Part shown: positions 22,155 to 32,411 of the stretch, piece by piece | Layout of the letters: each line of letters starts with the position of its first letter | Numbering within the stretch: the first letter of the stretch is position 1 | Assembly: GCA_000727475.1 (NCBI GenBank) | Contig: KL647307.1 | Location: 577,555-641,554 of the forward strand | From: Sarcocystis neurona | Lineage: Eukaryota; Apicomplexa; Conoidasida; Eucoccidiorida; Sarcocystidae | DNA: 64,000 nucleotides | Direction: 5' to 3' | Position numbers and translations under genes: made by a program | The notes under the pieces: generated by a model | Database searches by the model: none | Told to the model about the DNA's origin: nothing | Seen by the model: only the letters and a program-made list of their open reading frames with translations

Positions 22155-25100
22155 CTACGGATAGGGAAGGAAGGGCAGCACCGTACAGCAAAGCAGCCCC
22201 AGGACCAGCACCGTGACGGCCGGCCCCCATACGAGCGCCCAGTCGCCCCACCTGCAACGCATGCACAGCCTCACAGTCGTTGCAGGATTCCTGACCTGCA
22301 GATGACGTTGGAACTTTAAGTTCTTTCTTCTTCGCCTTCTATGATTCGAGCTACCAGTCCACATGCCTACCTCGGTTCTGCTTCTCTGCGTCGTTTCTCT
22401 TTTCCGTCCTATTTCTTCCCTCCCGATGTCTTTTCCCGTCCCTCTCCTTTTCATTCTCCCTTTTCCCCTGTCCATCTCTGCGGATATTGCTAGTAACATC
22501 TGCGCTATCCTGACAGACGTCCGCTTAAGAGAAATACCTGTCTTGATCCCCCTCCTCCTTCGGCGTTCGTCCGCTTTCTTTTGTTCTCTCTGTTCGTGTT
22601 TCCTCGAGACAATTCATCAACATGCAACGGACCTCCCCTTCTCTCTCTTTTCCTCCCTTTTTCTTCTCCCCTTCCGCTCTCTTTCTGCTCGTCTCGGGTC
22701 TTCTTCACGTACCGCGTGTGGCACATCGGCGTGTGCACTAGACTGACAAGCACAGCCAGCGATTTACTTCTGGCGACATGAAAATCTGCAAAGGAAGGGC
22801 TACCTACAAGTGTGCGCACACGAAGAAACACGCGCCCGTGGGTGTAGAAATGTTGACGCGCACGTGGGCCTGTGCAGAAGCGGTACATCCACACGAACTG
22901 CAGAGATAGAACGCTCCTGTTGGGCTCTAAGAGTACGTCAAGCAACAGCAGCCCGAGGATCAGGGCAGCAGCAATGGCAGCAGCCGTCGTACCAGCAGCT
23001 GTACTGCGGTGCCCTGCTTTCTCGCAGCAGCCACTCTGCTGTTCCTCTCGCCTGATACGGCGGCGTCTGCACAGCGCAGCAGCAGTGCCGGTTTCTCCTC
23101 CTGTTTTCTCCTCCCTCGTTTGCGAGGAAACGACAGCAGCTGCGCAGCAGCAGGACCGGTCGGCCTCTCTTCTCCTCTAGCTCTCTTTTCCACACTTCAC
23201 GAGCAGCAGCAGCATTACGAGTGCGCTCCTGTTTCTTTCTCCCATATAATGGCAGCAGCCGCGTTCTCTGCAACTCCTGCCCGTCGCAGCAGCGCTAACA
23301 GCAGTCGTGTGCACCCTTCTGTGGCGCTGTTCGCCTGCTCCTCCTACCTTCTGCAGCCACGAACCTGCTGTGCTGCTTCCACGCCTCTCTCTTCACACGC
23401 CTGACAGCAGCAGTACTACTATTCCTCTACGCTTCCTCACAGGAGACGGGCAGCAGCAGGCACGCGGCGGAAAGCGAGAGAGAAAACGGTGACGGCCACA
23501 CAAACAGAGAGACCAAGCAGAGAGAGGAAGAGAAATACCTACGATAAATATTGACCCTTTGTCATTAAGTTCCAAAATATATCCCACGGAGTCCTGAGAA
23601 GGAAGGAAAAGAACGACAGCAAACGGACGCCCGGACTTTTTTCCTCGCTTTCGAACACGCCTGCAGTTTTTTACACATGTATACGTCACCCACATATACA
23701 TGTGTATATAGCAGCCAAACGCACAAACGCATAAATACATATATATATATATATATACATACGCGCAGACAGAGAGAGAGATAGACAAAGAGTACATATA
23801 CATATGTAGCAACATCCACAAAGGCATGCCTATACATATATCATCCACCTACATACATAAACGTCGCAGCCACATTCGTATACGCACGTACATGCATTAC
23901 ATACATATCTACATTCATGTTTACACCCGAAGCATATGTACATATGTTGTATCCACACGGTATTATCCACTCACATATACATACATCAGCCACGCTCATA
24001 TTCGTATGTGCGTACATGTAGATGGAGTACATATGCCTGTGCAGGCATATGGCCGTATACCTAGATGTGTTTCGAGCATGTACTCATACATCTTCGCTAC
24101 AGCCCTAGACGCACACATACATGAAATTCGTATGTACGCATATGTAGCCATACGCACACACGTACACACGTGTACCTATATGTATGTATAGACCTATCAG
24201 ATCGACGCATCCGAGTAAATAAAGCACGAGACTCATCGTATTAAAGCACTTCAAACATATAGACGTATAGATAATATATACGTACACGAAGCAGCTGCAG
24301 GCGTAGTACGTACCACATCTACCGAGAAGAGATGTCGAAGACTTGAACACACACACGTGGACGTACAGACACACACGCGTGACGAGGGAGGCGTCTTTAA
24401 GACGGTGGAACGGCGCCGCACAGACCCTGCGGCAGCGGGAAGCACCGGCCGGCAGCTACGCAGCAGCAGAGTCTGCAAGGAGGGGCACTTGTGGCGTAGG
24501 CGTACATATGCAGCAGCGCGGTCGTCCCTGCGTGGAGGTCGCGGAACTCAGTACAGATACCGACCGCTACATTGAAGATACTTTCAGCGAGAGTTGTCTC
24601 TAGAGCCCCAAGGACGTAGAAAAGAGATGTATGTACACGTATGCTGCCGGAGTAGTCTACACAGACACAGAGGGATAGAAAAAGAGAACTTCACACATAG
24701 CCACGTATATGTAGATATATACGGCTGGATAGAAACTGCGTGCGTCAGCGAGATAAAACAAATCGCCCCATACATATAGACGCGAACAGCCGTACTGAAC
24801 CGCGTGTGTGAATGTGTACGCAAAAAGACATCGCTCTCTGTGTAGACGTCGCTCTGTCTCGACGAATTTCTCTCTGCAAGAAAAAACACGTCTTCACATC
24901 TACACACGTCTACACACAAACACACAGACATATACGTGCAAGCCAGTGCTCGTATACAGACCCGGTATACACACGCACACACACAGATGCACACCTATAC
25001 AAGCCGATTCGACTCTACGTATACGGAGACGTAAACACATGTATGTCGTGGGAAGGGGGGACGAAATAACTCTCTATGCGAAGGCAAATACGAAAAAATG

Positions 25101-28100
25101 AAATGGCAAGGAAGCCTCGGGCAACGCGACGCGTCTTCGCATGCAAATAGTTTATAACCGCACAGACGCAGCCACAGGCACAAGACCTCTTCCGGCAGGT
25201 GCCTCAGATTCTGTGGAGTTGCGCATGCACCACCCGCACGAGGATTGCAGGCAGCCGTTCGACGGCATGCACCGCGTTGTCTGCAGGCAGACGGACACGC
25301 GCATCACGCGTTCTCCCGGCGAAGAGGCGTCGCTGGAAGCCCCTCCTCTGTGAGCGCATGCATTTCAAAAAATTGTGAGCCCCTGGGGTGCTAAGGTGCG
25401 CGCGGACACCGTCCACTGCATGCGCCGACACCGTTCACTGCATGCGCCGACACCAGTGCATGCGCGGTTTCGACCCCAAGTATGAGATTGCATGCGCCCA
25501 CCGGATCGCACGCGTGTCAATACTCGCAGAGATTACGCTTGCAGGTTCGTAGGGACATGCGGAAGCTTGGACTATTGCACAGGGCCTCGTCATTGCATGC
25601 AGCAGCAACATGAGAGCCCAGATATCTCCAGACTTGCAAAACACACACAGAGACACCCAGCCGCATGCATTTTGACTTGACGATGTGGAGACGCAGCTAG
25701 CCAGTCCTATCCTCCTCTAGCGACGCGCTTTTTTTTTTACACGTGGGTGGGTGTGTCGCCGCACGCAAGCGTCTCTGTGTGCGTCTCTTGGGAACATCCG
25801 TCCCAGCAAGAGAATTGAGCTGCATGTGCGATTCTCGTGGCTTGACAGGAACGCATGCGCAGCTCTGTGACTGCATGCGCCGGAATTCCTGGGTACGAAG
25901 TATCGAATGCATGCACCCGAAGCCACTGCTGCTACTGTGTAAACACTCACCAGTTATCCCTCCCCGCGTAGCACATGCGATTGAGCGCCTCCGCGACATG
26001 GTGGTGGCAGTTGTTCCTGCACGTCCCCCACACGGCAACAGCAGCACACATGCAGCATCAACAGCAGACATGCAGCAGCAAGCATGCACCAGCAGCAGCT
26101 GCAGTCACGAAGCAGCGGCAGGAACGAAGCCGTAACATTACAGCAGAAAAGCACCAGCAGCAGCAGCGACGCAGCAGCAGTAGCGACGCAGCAGCAGTAG
26201 CGACGCTGCAGCAGTAGCGACGCTGCAGCAGTAGCAACGCAGTAGCAGTGTGCAGGAGAGCAGCAGCAGCAGCGTGACAGCATCGCAACACCAGAGACAA
26301 CGCAGCAGCAGCAGCAGCACGAATAGCACGGCAGCACCCGCAACAACACCGCCTGTAAAGCGACAGCGACAAAGCAGCAGCAACGCAGCAACAACAGTAC
26401 CAAGACCAGAAAGGCATCAGCAGCAATATAGCAGCTGCAGCACTGAAGAAAAAACAGAAGCAAAAGGCAGCCCCAGGAGCAAGTCAGCAGCTCCACGCCC
26501 TACGAAGCAAGATCCACTGCAGAAGAGGAGCAGCAGCAACAACGGCGAAGAGCAGCAGCGTCCGCAACGAAAAGCAGCGTTGGCGATAGTACTGCTGGAT
26601 AGATAGCAGCAGCAGCAAAGCACCGGCGCAGCTACACAGCAGGAGTGGCAGGACGAGTAAGAAACCAACAGCAGGAGAAAAATAGCTGCAGCAGCGCCAG
26701 AAGTCGAGGGGGGGGCCAGCGCCTAGTGACCAGTCGCACCAGCACTTTTAAGAACAGCAGTGGCAGCAAACCGAGGAACGGAAGTAGCTGAGAAGTACAC
26801 GCTAAAGCAGCGGCATGCAGCCGCCAAGAGCGAAGCAGCGGCAGCCGTTGCAGCCGTTAAGCAGAGCAGCAACAGCAGCAGCAACCGACTGCGTCCCTGT
26901 ATTCACGTCTATACACATACACGCGCACGCACACAAGCATCAACGCGTCTACGCAAGCTTTGTCTCCCCATCTACCCTATAAACAGTATGTACAACTACT
27001 TATATATCAACGCATGCAGGCACACAAGTACACACACGCACACATATACAAATACACATGTATGTACAGATATCGACGCATGCAGCCACACAAGTACACA
27101 CGAGCATTCACACGTATACAAATACATATGTATGCATATATATATATATATCAACACATGCAGCCACAAAAGTAGACAAGAACATTCACACATATACAAA
27201 TACGTACGTATGTTTTCAGTGGGTAATAAGTTTTGTACACAGAAACGACAGGTAAGTAGCCGAGGACGAAGAAAATTTTGTAGGAAAGCGTCACTATCGG
27301 CACGCGTACGTTAAGAGGTTGTGAGAAGTGCGTCGAAACACGTCGTCCGCCTGTTCGATCGCCGCGTCGAACGCCTGCGCACGCCACATGCACCACCAGC
27401 AGCAGCAGCACAAGCGGCAGCAGTTGCAGCACCAGCAGTAGCACACGCAGCAGTCGTCCAAGCAGCAGCAGCATTAGTCGCAGCAGCAGCAGTAGTGGCA
27501 ACAGCAGCAGGGTAGGTCGAGACCGCGGCAGCAGAGCAGCAGGAGCGTCGGCATCAGGGCGCAGCGCAGGCACCAGGCGCAATGATAGAGATTAGCGGAC
27601 GCATCCGGAGGGAGAAACAGCAGCTGCAGCAGCGCTAGCAGAAGCAGCAGCTGCAAATGCAGCAGCGGCAGCGGCAAAAGCAACTGCAGCAGCAGCAGTA
27701 GCACAACAGCAGCAGAAGCCCAGCAGCAGCGAAGGCAGCAGCAGCAGAAGCACAGCAACAGCAGCAGATCACCGCGCTTGGCTGTTTACCTGGGGTCCTC
27801 CCGGTCGATTGACCAGCGCAGGGTTGAGATGCCAAACCTTCAGCGGCTTGTGAAATGCCATGCGGTCTGCATTTGCACACCAGCAGCACAGAGAGGCTGT
27901 TAATTCTTTCTCAAGAAAACAGCACGTCTACGAACAACTGAAAACATCTATTTCTTTATCTCTCTCTCTTCCACTCTCTCTCTATCTATTCATATATATA
28001 TATATACTTGTATATGGGCCCCAGGCCCGCTCCCACTACTACTCCCGTAGTGTAGCTACAAGTAAAGTAACTACTGGGCAGGTCACTTACGCTTTGGCAC

Positions 28101-31100
28101 ATATAAACATACAAGCAGGCACATCCACATAGGTGAAGGTGACGCACGTGTGTGTCCACAGATGTATACGTCGTCTCTTGTTGGGACAACAGACGCAAAA
28201 AGAAATACGTTAGTACACCTCGTACGGTAGTAGGCATGTATAGATATACGTATGTGGAAAACGGGGCAGCTGCTGCAGCACGAGCGCGCCAAGAGAGGGA
28301 GGTAGCTGCTGCCGCTGCAGCGCCAGCAGAAGAGGTCTCTGGCTTGCTGCGAGCGCTTCGCCTGCTTGCGGGCCACGCTCCTGCTGCACTGCTGGAGCGC
28401 ACATCCCGGCGTGCAGCAGGGGGGGAAGGAAGGATTACATCCGCCCGCTGCAGCGGCAGAAATATATGCAGCTGTTGCAGCAGAAACCGACCAAGCAGCT
28501 TCTGAGCAGTAGAGAACGCACGTAGCTGCTAACGGGACAGCAGAGTGAGGGCCTACAGCAGCTGCAGCGGCAGTGCGAGAGCAGATAGCTGCCACAGCAG
28601 CAGAGAGCAAGGAGCTGCTACAGCAGCAGCAGAGAGAGAGAGCAAGAAGCAACTTCTGCAGCAACAGAGAGAGAGCAAGGAGCTGCTACAGCAGCAGCAG
28701 CACAGAGCAAGAAGCAGCTTCTGCAGCGGCAGAAAAAGAGCACGCAGTTGAGGAGGCCTACCGATGCTGATGAAGTAGGAGCCGGCAAAGTCGTGCACGA
28801 TGCCTTCGGACGTGCAGATGCCTGTGACGTCACAGCCACACCCACAACACTTGAACATGCGCCAGAAGCAGCAGCAGCACCAGAAGCAGCAGCAACAGCT
28901 GCGCCAGCAGCCGCAGCAGCGCCGGCAGCAGCAGTACCAGAAGCAGCAGCACGAGCCACGGGGCCCGATGTGCTGCAACGAATAACAATCGGAGGCATAC
29001 AAAAAGAAGCAGCAGCAGCAGCTGGGCAGCAGCAGCACCAGTCGCAGCAACACGAGCTTCTTCAGCAGCAGCAGCACGGACCGGCCTGTAACACAACGAA
29101 TGGCAGCAGCAGCAGCAGCACCCCTGCGGCCACAGCAGTAAGACGTGTGCTGCTGCTGCTCTAACCGTCCTCCTGTTGGTACAAACTCAGGCCCTGTCTG
29201 TTGTCCATTGGCTCTGCTCCTGCTGCTGCTGTACTTGCATGCGACTGCAGCACTCTCTCCTAACACCTGCTGTTGCTGCTGTATGGCTCCTGCTCCTGCG
29301 ACAGCGCCACCACACCCGAGTTGCCTATGCTGCTGCTGCGCTGCCACAGCATCTGTCACTTTTCCTTTCCACGTAAAGTTGACGCTTCTCTAGGGCGGTG
29401 GTCCTGGTGCTGGTGCTTGCCGCTGCGTCTTAGCTGCTGCTGCTGCTGTCTCGTCGCAGAGCTCCTGTTGCCTTTATTCTTGATTCCTGCTGTTGCTACT
29501 TCGTTGCGGCTGCTGTTGCTCCTTGGTGCTGCTGCTTCTTCATCAGCACTGCCCCACCCTTCGTGGAGGCTGTTCTTGCTCGTGCTGCCTCGCGTCAGAC
29601 TGCGGCTGCTGCTGGTACTGCTGCTCCGGTACCAATGCTGCTGCTGCGGCCTTTCCATACATATTGGCTCCTGATGCTAGAGATACTGGGGCTAGTATTG
29701 CTGTCGCCTCGGGCTTGCTGAAGTTGCCTTCATCATTACTTCTTCTGCCGCTGTTAGCGGCGGGAACTGTGCTGCCAGCGCCGCCGTAGTGTCTGCTCTG
29801 TTTGTTGCAAGTGCATCCGTAGTTTTGACTGCTGCTGTTGCTCCTCCTGTACCTCCTTCTGCTCGTGCCGCTGAGCTGCTGCTATAGATATTGGTGGTGA
29901 TGCTCCGGGTAGACTTCCTGCCGCTGCTGTCGTTCAAACCTGCTGCCGCTGTTGCCGCTGCAGACAAACATAAGTACCGCTCTTGCTGCTGCTGCGGTTG
30001 CTGCTCGTGCGTGGAGTGCGGACAGGCCTGCTGCTGCTCTTGTTTCTGGGCATGCTGTTGTCGATCATGTAATTGCTGCTGCTGCGGCTCTGATTGCTGC
30101 TGGGGCCGCCCCCAGAATTGCTGCTGCTGCTACAATAGGTGTTGCTGGTACTTCTGCGGCTGCTGCTGCTCCTGGGGTCGATCCTGCTGCTGCTGCAGCT
30201 GGTGTACCAGCTTACCCACATGGCCGACAACGGGGAGGAGCGTGGTGATGCAAGGCAGGTACGTCCACACGACGCAGTACGGATGCTGCAGCAAACATGC
30301 ACACACCCGCTCACATCCATGCCCACTGCGATTGTTCTGAATATCGCTGTTGTTGTGCTGCTGCTGCTGCTATGTTGCTGTTGATGCTAATGTTGCGCGT
30401 GCCGCTGCTGGTCCTGCTGCTGTTGCGTCTGCTCTGCTTCTCCTTCTTCGGGTGTCCCGGAGACACGCAGGAACATCTGCGAAGCGGCTCAGATGCCGAG
30501 ACCTGTAAAACGTTATCTAGTGCAGTCTCTCTCTACAGCCGGTCTCACAATACATATATATACACCTGCATGCAGATACGCGCCCCTATACATCTTTTTC
30601 TGTACATGTCTATCCTTCTATATTTCTATATGCATGTGTCTTTGCTGTCTGTGTGTCCTTGAACACGTATATATATCTACCACGTATATACGCAAACTTG
30701 TATGTATACGTTCGCGCATATCTTCCTATCTATCCCTGTATATATATATATATATATGGACATTGCTCGGGCTACCTGTTTTCCTTGATATGCCTATATA
30801 CATGTACCAGTTGTTTATATCTTCTGTAGAATTTCTCGTGCAGCGACGTCTCTACATATACTCAAATACACATCCATTACATATATACATGTATTGGCGC
30901 ATCCTCATATAAACAAGCATATATACAAAGGCATATGTATTGCTAAGAACAGCCAAACTTTCTTCGCGACACCTATACATACATAGACAGACACACATAT
31001 ACATGTCCCTCTCAATACGTCTTCCCCACATTTATATATATGTACACAGTTGCATATACACCTATATATATGCATGTGTATATACATATATATGCATCCA

Positions 31101-31766
31101 TCCATACTTACGCATATACGCATATGAATATGTGATCATCTACAAGTTTCTACCCACAGATATATACGACTAAATATACACGTATGTAACAGCCAGGCAG
31201 ACAAGGGTGCTCCTATTACTGCTTCTAAATACAGAAATACATATATATATGTGCATGTACGTATATATATATGCAAGTCCCATACATACATTTACAAGAA
31301 TAAATCTATCCGTATACAGAAGAGACGCATAGACGCATGTGTAGATACAACTGGTTCTATATACGTATATGTATCAAAACACATAGAGATATACACATAT
31401 ACATACCTGGAGACATATATATATGGATAAATTTCCACACATTTATACAGTGATAAACAATCAGTATATATATATGACATGCATACGAATGTACGCATCC
31501 AAAGGGTTCTACACATATTCTTCTATACACACATGTATATGAATTTTTACACAGATAGGAAATCAATCAGTATATAGAAGGGACGCATGCGAATGAGCTC
31601 GTACAATTCTCTTTGCACATACATATATATATATACGAATAGTCTCACACAAACATACACATACGTACAAATACTCAGCAGAAACTTTCTCCACGTATAT
31701 GTGAGAGGCATATGACGGCGGACGTGCAGATGTTTCCGCGATGTATTTCCGCGGTGACCAAGGCAT
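22155..31766 (-). CDS. TMEM222/RTE1-family membrane protein
   Basis: Seven conserved exons join in exact phase: 30216-30285, 28762-28821, 27790-27866, 27310-27374, 25951-26016, 23543-23593 and 22155-22251 (stop TAG). In order they encode HPYCVVWTYLPCITTLLPVV; GHVGICTSEGIVHDFAGSYF; MAFHKPLKVWHLNPALVN; FDAAIEQADDVFRRTSHNLL; NNCHHHVAEALNRMCYAGRD then NW; WDIFWNLMTKGQYLS; and a hydrophobic C-terminal span (WGPAVTVLVLGLL). These match the family signature: CVVWTPLP, GH.GI.TS.G.I.DFAG.YF, MAF.KP..YW.L.P, the HNL and NCH.HVA.ALN.M.Y motifs, G.Y.S, then a final membrane segment. RTE1 acts on ethylene receptors in plants; TMEM222 is an ER/Golgi-type membrane protein of unclear role in animals; the function here is not known. 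A possible first exon is 31669-31766 (MPWSPRKYIAETSARPPSYA..., donor GTACGT), less certain because it needs an alternative acceptor upstream of 30285. Introns hold most of the local CAG/CTG arrays. Confidence 0.88.
23700..24350. repeat. TA/CATA microsatellites in a TMEM222-family intron
   Basis: TATATA and ACATAC motifs, including an uninterrupted (TA)n at about 23738-23757. They lie in the intron between the exons at 23543-23593 and 25951-26016. The rest of that intron (to 25950) shows no convincing exon. Confidence 0.65.
25410..25500. repeat. Tandem CATGCGCCGACACC repeats
   Basis: About three short direct copies of a unit like ACTGCATGCGCCGACACC, followed by further GCATGC-rich sequence, inside a TMEM222-family intron. 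Confidence 0.6.
26040..26700 (+). repeat. Intronic CAG/AGC array
   Basis: Dense CAGCAG/AGCAGC on the plus strand with sub-repeats of about 16-20 bp (GCAGCAGTAGCGACGCT-like) at 26160-26245. It lies between TMEM222-family exons 25951-26016 and 27310-27374, so it is intronic. The open frames across it on both strands are not genes. Confidence 0.75.
27390..27775 (+). repeat. Intronic CAG/GCA array
   Basis: CAG-rich block wholly between TMEM222-family exons 27310-27374 and 27790-27866. Leu/Cys-rich minus-strand frames here (for example 27474-27758) are translations of the repeat. Confidence 0.75.
28540..29165 (+). repeat. CAG array flanking the 60-nt exon of the TMEM222-family gene
   Basis: CAG/GCA blocks at about 28540-28745 and 28855-29150 on both sides of exon 28762-28821. 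The exon itself is repeat-free. Confidence 0.75.
29165..30200 (+). repeat. Intronic CTG/TGC array, opposite polarity to the preceding block
   Basis: CTGCTG/TGCTGC dominate the plus strand from about 29150 to 30200, in the intron between exons 30216-30285 and 28762-28821. Polarity switches from CAG to CTG near 29150-29220. Confidence 0.75.
30530..31560. repeat. TA/CATA microsatellites
   Basis: TATATA, ACATAC and TATC motifs. If 31669-31766 is the first exon of the TMEM222-family gene, this is its first intron. No other coding segment seen. Confidence 0.65.
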
Positions 31767-31799
31767 GCTGCTGTCCCTCAGACTGAACTCTTTTCATAC

Positions 31800-32410
31800 A
31801 TATATGCGTATATATTTGCGTATCACGTAGACGCAGATACCCAGGGGCAGCCTAAATACGTGTAGGTATGTCGTAGGACCTATTATTGCTGCAGAAGCAA
31901 ACGCAGGCAGCTGCTAACAGGACGACAGTTGCAGACGCCAAAAATTGGAGGGGCAGTTAGAGGCGTCGCCTTTTTGATTTTTTAAATTTCTTTTATTTAT
32001 TCTTCTCTTCCGCGTCTCTTCGTTGCCGGTCTCTCTGCAGTCAATACGTGCGGACCGCACCCTACACATACATACACACACCTATACACATATATCTTCG
32101 CATATCCTCCCTCTCTATAGAAACAGCTACATGCGTACATAAGTAGGTGTGCATGTATGTGTGTTTATCTTCTACTTCTCTTTCGTGTGCCTTTGTCGCC
32201 TGTCCTCTCTGTGTTCCGCTATCTTCTCAATTTCAGACAAACATGCATATATATATGTACCAGTTGGTGTCCTTGCCTATATATATATATATATACGTAC
32301 ATCTACAGACGCACGTTTACAGGTACACGTCTACGCAGAAACGCAGAGGTATACGACTCCTCCTTTGTATTTTCTTGTTTTCTTCTTTTTCTTCCATAAC
32401 TGCTTTCCTT
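31800..32410. other. Intergenic spacer
   Basis: TA-rich microsatellites plus pyrimidine-rich sequence between the putative start of the TMEM222-family gene and the stop of the next minus-strand gene at 32412. No gene seen. Confidence 0.45.
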
Positions 32411-32411
32411 T

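Noticed and set aside
26250..26606. Plus-strand Gln/Ser/Arg-rich ORF as a gene
   Set aside because: It lies wholly in an intron of the minus-strand TMEM222-family gene and consists of translated CAG repeats. It has no distinct start or non-repetitive segment.
28553..29359. Minus-strand 268-codon ORF and overlapping plus-strand 138-codon ORF as genes
   Set aside because: Only the 60-nt conserved exon (28762-28821, minus) is supported within it. The rest is CAG array; the plus-strand ORF is antisense to that exon.
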